Assembly: GCF_938045465.1 (NCBI RefSeq) | Contig: NZ_CALIBF010000204.1 | Coordinates: forward strand, 1 to 26,668 | Direction of reading: 5' to 3' | DNA length: 26,668 bases | From: an uncultured Campylobacter sp. | Lineage (GTDB): Bacteria > Campylobacterota > Campylobacteria > Campylobacterales > Campylobacteraceae | Shown: positions 1-6,510 of the stretch, one piece after another | Numbering within the stretch: position 1 is the stretch's first letter | Layout of the letters: every line of letters begins with the position of its first letter | Notes under the pieces: model-generated | What the model saw: only the letters and a program-made list of their open reading frames with translations | The model's database searches: none | Told to the model about the DNA's origin: nothing | Made by a program: the position numbers and the translations under genes

Positions 1-140
1 CGGCGTATCGAGACCGCAATATGTTTTGTCGCCGCAAACGCGGCAAGCGCCTTCACAAAATACCTTCTGTGCGCCGTCTCCGTCGCGTCAATTTCGCAGC
101 GTAGATTTCGCGTCCAAAAAATTTTAAGGCGAATTTCCAT
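1..140 (-). CDS. possible 5' end of an unidentified leftward gene (partial)
   Basis: On the minus strand a frame opens with ATG at 140 and has no stop down to the window edge (46 codons). It reads roughly MEIRLKIFWTRNLRCEIDAT and onward, with a mixed amino-acid composition rather than the KF-rich pattern that the A/T spacers give. The ATG has no visible Shine-Dalgarno. An in-frame GTG at 56 does have one (AGAAGG, about 7 nt upstream), so if a gene is present it may start at 56. It has the same direction as the mqnC operon and follows it by about 200-280 bp. I do not recognise the product, and this may be chance open frame. Confidence 0.25.
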   Translation of the reverse strand, partial: MEIRLKIFWTRNLRCEIDATETAHRRYFVKALAAFAATKHIAVSIR

Positions 141-333
141 AGCGAAATGAAATTTTACTGCGCGAATTCCACTCGCACCAGTAAATTTAAACCCGTACCG
201 ATATCAAAATTTTAAATTTCGTTGCAAAATTCCACTATCGCAAAAATTCGCTATCTGTTTTAAGGCGAAATTTGCCGCTAAATTCTAGCCGTAAGCGCAT
301 AAATTCCCGCCGCAAACACTCAAAAGCCGGTGC
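1..333. other. left-edge spacer, AAATTT-rich
   Basis: No confident gene lies between the left edge and the end of mqnC. From about 118 to 308 the stretch has A/T words of the form AAATTY (GAATTTCC, GAAATTTTAC, GAATTCC, AAATTTAAA and similar) every 12-24 bp, separated by GC-richer linkers. The left 140 bp may hold the start of a leftward gene, listed separately. I see no convincing terminator for the mqnC operon here. Confidence 0.6.
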
Positions 334-1383
334 CTAAGCGTAAGTCTCCAAAATATCGTAGTTGGTGTTGCGCTTGGCGGGAATTTCGCCTACGTCGCGG
401 ATCAGCGCTATCATCTCGTCCTTGCTCATCCGAAAGCTCGCGCCCGCCGCCTTTACGACGTTTTCCTCCATCATCGTGCTTCCAAGATCGTTCGCGCCGA
501 ATTTCAGCGCCAGCTGCCCGATGTAGCTGCCCTGCGTGACCCAGCTGCTTTGGATGTTTTTGAAATTATCCAAAAATAGCCGCGAGACGGCGAGCAGGCG
601 CAGGTAGCGGTTCGGGCTTTGCTTTTTGATCTTGGGATGCTCGCGCAAAAGGCGGGTGTTTTGCCCCTGAAAGCTCCATAAAATGAACGCTCGAAAGCCG
701 CCCGTGCGGTCTTGCAGCTCGCGGATTTTGTCCCAGTGCTCCACGATCTCGCGCGTGCTTTCAAGCGTGCCAAACATCATCGTGGCCGTCGTTTTCATAC
801 CGATGCCGTGCGCCTCCTCGTGCACTCTAAGCCACGTGGCGCTGTCGCTTTTACGCGGCGCTACGAGGTCTCGCACGCGGTCGCTTAAAATTTCGGCTCC
901 GGCTCCGGGCATCGAGTAGAGCCCCTTAGCTTGCAGTCTGCGAAGTACTTCGAGCGTGCTGATGCCGCTAAGGCGCGCGATATAATAGATCTCGATCGCC
1001 GAGAAGCCGTGGATCGTGATGCTCGGATAATTTTTGTGGATGAACTCCACCAGATCCTCGTACCATTCGATTTTCAGCTTCGGATGGACGCCGCCTTGAA
1101 ATAAAATTTGCGTGCCGCCCACGGCGATGAGCTCCTCGATCTTTTCGCCGATCTGCTCAAAGCTCAGCACATAGGCATCCACGTCGCTTGCGTGGCGGTA
1201 AAATGCGCAAAATTTGCAATCCACCATGCAGGCGTTGGTGTAGTTTATATTTCGATCGATGATGAAGGTCGTGACGCGATCCGGATGCAGCTCGCGCTTG
1301 CGCGCAAACGCTGCGCGCCCAAGCTCGTTTAGATCGGCGTGCTCGATTAAATTTAGGGCTTCATCTATACTTAGTCTTTTCAA
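334..1383 (-). CDS. mqnC: cyclic dehypoxanthinyl futalosine synthase MqnC
   Basis: Radical-SAM enzyme of the futalosine pathway to menaquinone. It converts dehypoxanthine futalosine to its cyclic form, a cytosolic step feeding the respiratory quinone pool. The 349-residue protein is the usual size. The CX3CX2C cluster motif is seen as C52-MVD-C56-KF-C59 in the sequence NYTNACMVDCKFCAFYR, typical of the MqnC/MqnE/CofG group. The later GGTQILFQGGVHP and PGAGAEILSDRVR segments fit MqnC better than MqnE. The start is TTG at 1383, supported by AAGGA about 5 nt upstream. Only 2 bp separate it from the upstream hepT stop, so it is probably the last gene of the SPFH-nfeD-mntA-hepT-mqnC operon. Having a toxin-antitoxin pair directly upstream is unusual. 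Confidence in the family is high; MqnC versus a close relative is recognition, not a search. Confidence 0.93.
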   Translation of the reverse strand: MKRLSIDEALNLIEHADLNELGRAAFARKRELHPDRVTTFIIDRNINYTNACMVDCKFCAFYRHASDVDAYVLSFEQIGEKIEELIAVGGTQILFQGGVHPKLKIEWYEDLVEFIHKNYPSITIHGFSAIEIYYIARLSGISTLEVLRRLQAKGLYSMPGAGAEILSDRVRDLVAPRKSDSATWLRVHEEAHGIGMKTTATMMFGTLESTREIVEHWDKIRELQDRTGGFRAFILWSFQGQNTRLLREHPKIKKQSPNRYLRLLAVSRLFLDNFKNIQSSWVTQGSYIGQLALKFGANDLGSTMMEENVVKAAGASFRMSKDEMIALIRDVGEIPAKRNTNYDILETYA

Positions 1384-1385
1384 AT

Positions 1386-1760
1386 TTATCCTTCCGATTT
1401 GCCTTTGCGATACGGCTTTAGTGCGTTGATGATTTTTTGATTTAGCGTCGGTAGATAGTCCTTGATGGCTATCTCTATCAGCTCAAAATTTAGCCGTTCG
1501 TATTCGTGCGAAGCGATATTTCTGGCGGCGTTGATAGCTCTTATTTCATCTTTGCTAAAGATCGCCAAAGCCTGCAAATCGTTGCTTTCTTGCAGCCCCT
1601 TTAGCAGGGCGTGGATATTGATGAACTGCATCATTATCGCAGGCTGCAAAACGTCCTCGTCGGCAAGAGCCTGCGCTACGCCGCCCTCGCATTTTTTTAG
1701 GATGGATGAAATTTTATCAGATATCTTTTTTAATCGCTCGATGCTTGATCTTTCAAACAT
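1386..1760 (-). CDS. hepT: HepT-like toxin (HEPN, DUF86 family)
   Basis: 124-residue all-helical HEPN-domain protein of the HepT/DUF86 family, toxin of MntA-HepT (type VII) modules. The family signature RX4HXY is intact: R80-NIAS-H85-E-Y87. In characterised pairs the Arg/His form the RNase centre and the Tyr is the residue that the partner MntA AMPylates to silence the toxin; that is family knowledge, not shown here. Start is ATG at 1760 with AAGGAG about 6-7 nt upstream. It overlaps the end of mntA by 8 bp, so the two are translationally linked in antitoxin-toxin order, and it is followed 2 bp later by mqnC. No truncation or frameshift is visible. Whether it is toxic in this host is unknown. 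Confidence 0.88.
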   Translation of the reverse strand: MFERSSIERLKKISDKISSILKKCEGGVAQALADEDVLQPAIMMQFINIHALLKGLQESNDLQALAIFSKDEIRAINAARNIASHEYERLNFELIEIAIKDYLPTLNQKIINALKPYRKGKSEG

Positions 1761-2103
1761 AAATCGCTCCTTGCAGCAGCTTCATTTTTTCTTCGCGACT
1801 TAAAGAGGTAGTATCGCACAGATCGACATTTGCATTAAATTTGCAGGATAGCTTTTTTTTAAAATCGTCTAAAAAAACCAGTGCCGAAAATGGGTTTCCT
1901 AAATTTTTTACCATTTTTGCCCCGTCGGTTTCGATCGCGATGTCGATGTCGGAAAATGCGTCGGCACTACCCTTGGCGTAGCTGCCGAAAAGCCATAGCT
2001 CGGTAACACCAACCGCAAAAAGCCTCTTTTTCTGCGACGATAAAAATTTTAAAATTTCATCCTTGCTGTTGATCGTTTTTTTCGGTGCGGTTTTAGCGCT
2101 CAC
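1753..2103 (-). CDS. mntA: MntA-like minimal nucleotidyltransferase (antitoxin)
   Basis: 116-residue minimal nucleotidyltransferase (MNT, pol-beta superfamily), partner of the HepT-like protein. The defining GSX10DXD motif is complete: G40-S41 in LWLFGSYAKGS, then D52-I-D54 in SDIDIAIE. A third carboxylate is likely at D94 in NANVDLCD. In known modules MntA uses ATP to AMPylate the HepT tyrosine. The start is GTG at 2103, supported by AAAGAGG about 6 nt upstream; the stop of nfeD lies 1 bp before it. The N-terminus (about 12 residues, Lys/Thr-rich) may be a short tail. Gene order, spacing and intact catalytic residues point to a functional antitoxin rather than a relic. Confidence 0.88.
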   Translation of the reverse strand: MSAKTAPKKTINSKDEILKFLSSQKKRLFAVGVTELWLFGSYAKGSADAFSDIDIAIETDGAKMVKNLGNPFSALVFLDDFKKKLSCKFNANVDLCDTTSLSREEKMKLLQGAIYV

Positions 2104-2104
2104 T

Positions 2105-2677
2105 CTACGCCTCTTTCGGATCTACGGACGCTTCTTGTTCAGCGCCAGAGCTTTGCGCGTTTTTGCTCGCAGCGGCATTGGAATTTTTATCGTCGGCACT
2201 CGTGCTGTCCGCGTCGCTTAAATTTGCGTCGCCGTTATTTAAATTTACGCCGTCTGCGCCGCTAGAATTTCGACTGCTATCTTTTTTAATCACGATCTGG
2301 CCGTTTTTTACGCCTAAAATTTCGACGCGGTCACCCTCGTTAAGATCCGAAATTTCATCGCTTTTCCAAAACGTGCCTTTGAAATAGACCATGCCGTTTT
2401 TGACGGTGCCGGTGCCGCTTTCGTCTAAAAAATTATCCTTATGCTTCTCTTCTGGTTTGAAAAAGCGTGATTTTAGCGGCTTTTTAAATGCGATCAGAAG
2501 CACGAAAGAGAGCACGAACGAAAGTAGAATTTGCACGTCCCAATCAAGATGAAAACCGAAGCTCAAAAGCCCCGTGATGAAAAATCCGGCGCTGAAAAAT
2601 ATAAAGGTAAAATCCATCACCAAAAGCTCGACGATCGCCAAAATCACGCCGATTATGATAAAAATCAGCGCGTTCAT
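2105..2677 (-). CDS. NfeD family membrane protein
   Basis: 190-residue NfeD-like protein. Three hydrophobic segments lie at about residues 3-20, 22-41 and 46-64, followed by a soluble region at about 80-133 (SGTGTVKNGMVYFKGTFWKS...LNEGDRVEILGVKNGQIVIKK) that matches the OB-fold domain of short NfeD proteins. Residues 134-190 are a Ser/Asn/Asp/Ala-rich low-complexity tail that I do not associate with the family. Short NfeD proteins are typically encoded beside an SPFH/stomatin protein and are thought to act with it in the membrane. Here the ATG overlaps the stop of the SPFH gene (ATGA, 4 bp), which supports that pairing. It lacks the N-terminal ClpP-class protease domain of long NfeD proteins. 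Confidence 0.87.
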   Translation of the reverse strand: MNALIFIIIGVILAIVELLVMDFTFIFFSAGFFITGLLSFGFHLDWDVQILLSFVLSFVLLIAFKKPLKSRFFKPEEKHKDNFLDESGTGTVKNGMVYFKGTFWKSDEISDLNEGDRVEILGVKNGQIVIKKDSSRNSSGADGVNLNNGDANLSDADSTSADDKNSNAAASKNAQSSGAEQEASVDPKEA

Positions 2678-3594
2678 TTGAGCTCCTTCGCGCCGTTTTT
2701 GCCGAGGAATTCTTTAAGCACGCTAAGAGAGCCGATAAGCTCGCTCGTTTCGTAAGGGATCAAAATTTTATCCTTGCTAGGGTTTTTGGATAGCTCGCTA
2801 AAAGCGTTTACACGACCCTGCGCGAGCAGGTATTCCGCCGCAAAGCTAGAAGCGCTCATCGCTAAATTTATACTGTCCATCGCGTCTTTTTGACCTTGCG
2901 CAAGCGCGATCTGCTCGTATTTTTTCGCATCCGCCATACGCTCGATTGCCTCGGCTTCGAGCACTTTCTCCTGCTTTAGCGCCTCGGCGTTTCGGATGAG
3001 GGCTGCTTTTTCAGCCTCGGCTTTAAGCTCGATCGCGCGCTTTTCGCGCTCGGCTTTCATCTGCATATTCATCGCCTCTTCGATGCCGTGCGGTACCGAA
3101 ATTTCGGAGATCTCCACGCGTATGATCTTTACGCCCCAGTTATCCGCGGCGTCGCCCAGAGCGATTTGTAGTTTGGAATTTAGCTGATCGCGCGAGCTAA
3201 GCGTGCTATCTAAGCTCATCTCGCCGATCGCGCTACGTAGCGTCGTCATCGCTAAATTTGAAATCGCGCGGCGATAATCCTCGACGTTGTAAAGCGCCAT
3301 CTTACCGTCGATAACCTTCAAAAACACGATACCGTCGACGCTTATGTTGACGTTATCTTTGGTGATGACCTGCTGCTTGCTGATGTCCACCAGCTGCTCG
3401 CGCACGCTCATCTTCGCGCGCACCGCGTCAAAAAACGGCACGATGATGTGAAAGCCGCCGTCGAGCACCTTGTGAAAGCGACCCAGCCGCTCGATGATTA
3501 AAATTTCCGATTGTGAGACGATCTTGACCCCCATCTTTAGAATTGCCGCGATGAGGACGCAAAATACTATTACCGTAGTTACGAACCCTTCCAT
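2674..3594 (-). CDS. SPFH/band 7 protein, stomatin-like (QmcA/YbbK type)
   Basis: Membrane-anchored SPFH-domain protein of 306 residues. One N-terminal hydrophobic segment (EGFVTTVIVFCVLIAAILKMG) is followed by the band 7 core (SEILIIERLGRFHKVLDGGFHIIVPFFDAVRAKMSVREQLVDI...) and a long Glu/Ala/Lys coiled-coil region (MQMKAEREKRAIELKAEAEKAALIRNAEALKQEK, written in parts) ending in LLAQGRVNAFSELSKNPSKDKILIPYE, all typical of stomatin/QmcA. Such proteins oligomerise in membrane microdomains and are linked to membrane-protein quality control. I chose ATG at 3594 because AGGAG stands about 6 nt upstream; the frame is open to a TTG at 3621, but that codon lies in the -10 region. It is the first gene of a five-gene leftward operon. 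Confidence 0.9.
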   Translation of the reverse strand: MEGFVTTVIVFCVLIAAILKMGVKIVSQSEILIIERLGRFHKVLDGGFHIIVPFFDAVRAKMSVREQLVDISKQQVITKDNVNISVDGIVFLKVIDGKMALYNVEDYRRAISNLAMTTLRSAIGEMSLDSTLSSRDQLNSKLQIALGDAADNWGVKIIRVEISEISVPHGIEEAMNMQMKAEREKRAIELKAEAEKAALIRNAEALKQEKVLEAEAIERMADAKKYEQIALAQGQKDAMDSINLAMSASSFAAEYLLAQGRVNAFSELSKNPSKDKILIPYETSELIGSLSVLKEFLGKNGAKELK

Positions 3595-3620
3595 TTTCAC
3601 TCCTGAATTAAAATTTCGCA

Positions 3621-3626
3621 ATTATA
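3621..3626 (-). promoter_or_regulatory. -10 box of the SPFH-nfeD-mntA-hepT-mqnC operon
   Basis: On the minus strand the sequence reads TGCTATAAT, an extended -10 with a perfect TATAAT, about 27 nt before the ATG at 3594. The predicted transcript start is near 3614. No clear -35 is seen, as is usual for epsilonproteobacterial sigma-70 promoters. Confidence 0.6.
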
Positions 3627-3665
3627 GCATTTTTAGCTTATTTTGGCTTTTAAGGCGCGCCGTGA

Positions 3666-3671
3666 TACAAT
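3666..3671 (+). promoter_or_regulatory. -10 box of the MFS gene at 3713
   Basis: TACAAT preceded by TGA lies 41 bp before the ATG of the rightward MFS gene. It is divergent from the SPFH promoter, with the two -10 boxes about 40 bp apart. Position and match fit a sigma-70 promoter without a strong -35. Confidence 0.45.
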
Positions 3672-3712
3672 TTCGCTAGATTTTTTATATTAAATTTACG
3701 GGATAAAATTTT

Positions 3713-4903
3713 ATGATCAGATACATCGTGCTGCTTCGCCATTCGCGCAACTACCGCCTGCTCTTTTCGGCAGGTTTTATATGTATGTTCGGCTTGTGGT
3801 TTTCGGTCGTTGGGGTCGCTACGCTGCTGATTGAGCTTGGCGCGCCGGTGTGGGCGATTACGGCAGTGGGCGTCGTTTCGTTCGTGCCGAACGTTTTTTT
3901 AGCGCCCATCAACGGCATCATCGTGGATAAATTTCAACCAAAGCCGCTGATGACGGCGATGTTTATAACCGAGATGATCAGTATTTTCATGCTGATTTTT
4001 ATCGATAGCTTGGATTATTTGTGGCTGTTACTTCTGATCGTTGTCGTGCGCAGCGTCGCAGGCACGCTATTTTTTCAGACCGAATCTTCCACGCTGCCGA
4101 AATTTCTAAGCCGCCCCTATCTCAAACTTGCTAACGAGATGACGGGCATTATCTGGACGATCACATATACTTTCGGTATGGCGAGCGCGGGTATTTTTAT
4201 CCACTATTTCGGCGTGCGAGCGGCATTTATTTTGGATTTTTGTTTATATGTTTTTTCGTTTTTTATCCTGCTGCGACTAAATTTTAAAGACCTTGCAAAA
4301 AACGCGCCAGGGCCCGTGTTTAAGATGCTAAAGGAGGGGTTTTCCTACCTGCGCTCGCATCCTTTGGTGGTGCATCTCATCGTCCTTCACGCCTTCGTCG
4401 CCGTCACCACCTACGACAATCTCATCGCGCTTCTTGCGAAGTATAAATACAAAGAAATTTTAAGCGCCTCGTTAGTCATCGGGCTTATGAATATGTCGCG
4501 CTCGGCGGCTGCATTTTTCGGGCAGATATGGCTAAGTAAGATCGTGAATAAACATACGTTTTTTTGGCTATTGCTGGGGCAGTTTGCGGGCATCGCGCTG
4601 TGGGCGGTGCTGGAGTTTAACTACTGGCTTTCGTTTGCGGGCATGATCGCGGCGGGATTTTTCATCACGACGGTGTGGTCGTATTCTTTTACGCAGCTGC
4701 AAAGCCACGTCGATAGGGAGTTTTTCGGGCGCGTTATAGCTTACAACGACATGGCGTATTTCATCGTCGCCACGCTCGTGTCGGCCGCGATCGGATTTTT
4801 TTTCGAGCTTGGATTTTCGCTTTCGCAAATCACCTTTGGCATGGGCTTTATGTTCGCAATCGCGGCGTTTTATTATAAATTTTTGATCTATGAAAAAATT
4901 TAA
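3713..4903 (+). CDS. MFS transporter (MFS_3 / EntS-like drug or siderophore exporter)
   Basis: 396-residue inner-membrane protein with about 12 hydrophobic segments. It starts HSRNYRLLFSAGFICMFGLWFSVVGVATLLIE and continues PNVFLAPINGIIVDKFQPKPLM, the usual pattern of the MFS_3 group (N-x-x-(F/Y)-R-x-L-(F/W) opening, then the D-(K/R) loop between helices 2 and 3), which includes EntS-type exporters. Start ATG at 3713 has GGGATAAA about 9-10 nt upstream, a rather long spacing. The gene stands alone and converges on a second MFS gene with only 10 bp between stop codons. The substrate cannot be read from the sequence. Drug or small-molecule efflux is the family expectation only. Confidence 0.8.
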   Translation: MIRYIVLLRHSRNYRLLFSAGFICMFGLWFSVVGVATLLIELGAPVWAITAVGVVSFVPNVFLAPINGIIVDKFQPKPLMTAMFITEMISIFMLIFIDSLDYLWLLLLIVVVRSVAGTLFFQTESSTLPKFLSRPYLKLANEMTGIIWTITYTFGMASAGIFIHYFGVRAAFILDFCLYVFSFFILLRLNFKDLAKNAPGPVFKMLKEGFSYLRSHPLVVHLIVLHAFVAVTTYDNLIALLAKYKYKEILSASLVIGLMNMSRSAAAFFGQIWLSKIVNKHTFFWLLLGQFAGIALWAVLEFNYWLSFAGMIAAGFFITTVWSYSFTQLQSHVDREFFGRVIAYNDMAYFIVATLVSAAIGFFFELGFSLSQITFGMGFMFAIAAFYYKFLIYEKI

Positions 4904-4913
4904 AATTTTAAAG

Positions 4914-6065
4914 CTATCTTTTCGGCGCGATCTCGGGGCGAAAGATAGCAAATACGAATAAAAAGCTCATCGCCGCGAAAAACACCCAGATAAAGCCGTT
5001 TGCGCCTAAAAATTTCATCATCGCGCCGATGATCAAAGGAGAGCAGAGCGACGCGCTTGAATATATAAAAAGCATCGCTGCCGAAATTTGCACGCGGGAT
5101 GCCCCCTCGCCGGTGATGGAGTCGTTTGCGCGCGCGATGGCAAGCGAATACAAAGGAAAGGCGCCAAATCCCAACATCAGCGCAAGTGCGCACGTTAGGA
5201 TGAAGCTTTTAGCAAAAAATAGTGCCGCGCAAGCTACGATACCGATGGCGCAAACTATCATTATCGCGCGTTTGCGGCCGAATTTATCGGAGATTACGCC
5301 GCAAATAAGCTGCGATAGGAAGCCTCCGACCATCGCCGATCCCATAAATGCGCCCACCGAGCCGACTCCAAGGCCCGCACTTAGCACGAAAACGCTCGCC
5401 ATCGAAAAAAAGCCGTTAATCAAAATACCCGCGCAAACCACCGTCGCAAACGCAAGCGGCGGCACGATCGAAATTTGCGGCATCGAAACGCGCATGCGAG
5501 CGGGAACTCTGGGAGGGTTGAAGCGGATTAAATTTACCGGCAGCAGCGCTAGGATGATGAAAAATGCGCTTAGCACGAAGACCTTCATCGTTCCGAAATT
5601 TAGCGCCAAGATTATAACTCCTATCGCAAACGCGCTGTAAAAAACCGCTTCGTAGATCGCCAGCACGCGGGAGCGGATGGAGTTTGTGATCTTTGAGTTT
5701 ATCCAGCTTTCGATTATCATCAAAAGCGCGTAATAACAAAAGCCCAAAATGAAGCGCAAAATCGCCCAATACACGAGGTTTGAGCCTAGATCGTGCAGCA
5801 TTGCAGCAATTCCGAAAAGCGCCGTAAAGACAGCGTATGCCCGCACGTACGAGAGCGCGCCGATTATCGAAGGCACGAAAAAGCCGCTAAAGATCGCTCC
5901 TAAAAAGAAAAACGCCGAAATCGCTCCGATCTCAAGCTCGCTGTGGCCGGATTCTTTTAGCATAATGCCCGCGCTTGCGATGACTAGCGCGTCGCCGATA
6001 AACATAAAGAAAATCCCCAGAAATAGGGGGCTTAGCGAGCGTGCCGCGCGCATAGATTCAAACAA
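4914..6065 (-). CDS. MFS transporter, YcaD-like
   Basis: 383-residue inner-membrane protein with about 12 hydrophobic segments. Features include LFLGIFFMFIGDALVIASAGIMLKE in the first helix, the IESWIN stretch in the middle of the first half (typical of the YcaD/UMF group), and the MFS loop motif DKFGRKRAIM (D-x-x-G-R-(K/R)) between helices 8 and 9. The start is TTG at 6065 because AAGGGAAAG stands about 5-7 nt upstream. The alternative ATG at 6053 (residue 5) is too far from it. It lies tail to tail with the other MFS gene; the two are not close in sequence by eye. Substrate unknown. Confidence 0.8.
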   Translation of the reverse strand: MFESMRAARSLSPLFLGIFFMFIGDALVIASAGIMLKESGHSELEIGAISAFFFLGAIFSGFFVPSIIGALSYVRAYAVFTALFGIAAMLHDLGSNLVYWAILRFILGFCYYALLMIIESWINSKITNSIRSRVLAIYEAVFYSAFAIGVIILALNFGTMKVFVLSAFFIILALLPVNLIRFNPPRVPARMRVSMPQISIVPPLAFATVVCAGILINGFFSMASVFVLSAGLGVGSVGAFMGSAMVGGFLSQLICGVISDKFGRKRAIMIVCAIGIVACAALFFAKSFILTCALALMLGFGAFPLYSLAIARANDSITGEGASRVQISAAMLFIYSSASLCSPLIIGAMMKFLGANGFIWVFFAAMSFLFVFAIFRPEIAPKR

Positions 6066-6510
6066 TGACTTTCCCTTGGAATTAAATTTGGCGTATTGTA
6101 GCCTTTTATTGATTAAAGCTCGGTTTTTATATAAAAATATTTGAAAAATTTCGATTCGGATAGAGATTTTAAAAAGATGCGAAAATTTATAAAGGAAAAT
6201 AAAGCTAAAATTTTACCGCAGCGGTTTTAAAACGGCTCGAGCGTTTAAATTTAGAGGCAGCCTGCAATGAAGCGCTAAAATTTTAAGATAAATTTTATCC
6301 AAACGTTAAAACTCTAGCAGTCGTGCCTCGTAGCACCAAAGAGTCGAGTTTTATTGAAAAGCCCTATGGCCGAAGCGGCGATCCGCGCGGCTGAATTTAA
6401 AGGTAAAATTTTAATCTTTGCGGATAAATTTATGCGACTTGCTTCAAAGATAAAATTTCAAAATTTCATAGAGCAAAACCGGGGTGCAAAAGGGGTAAAA
6501 TTTTAAAGCT
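6066..6510. other. 445-bp spacer with AAATTT words and a possible stem-loop
   Basis: Gap between the start of the YcaD-like MFS gene and the end of msbA, both leftward. No gene-like frame was found. Repeated TAAAATTTTA-type words occur at about 6205, 6280 and 6405. A possible composite stem-loop lies at 6308-6352: outer arms AAAACTC and GAGTTTT, with an inner GTGC-CTCGTA-GCAC hairpin. A second small hairpin, GCGG-CGAT-CCGC, is near 6377-6388. No obvious terminator for msbA is present. Confidence 0.5.
6095..6100 (-). promoter_or_regulatory. -10 box of the YcaD-like MFS gene
   Basis: Minus strand reads GGCTACAATACG, giving TACAAT about 30 nt before the TTG start at 6065. Predicted transcript start is near 6088 with a short leader. 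No clear -35. Confidence 0.4.

Noticed and set aside
3595..3621. Longer start (TTG at 3621) for the SPFH protein
   Set aside because: The TTG sits on the -10 box, and ATG at 3594 has AGGAG at the right distance.
5029..5640. 203-codon plus-strand frame
   Set aside because: Exactly antisense to the YcaD-like MFS gene, whose membrane-protein reading is clear.
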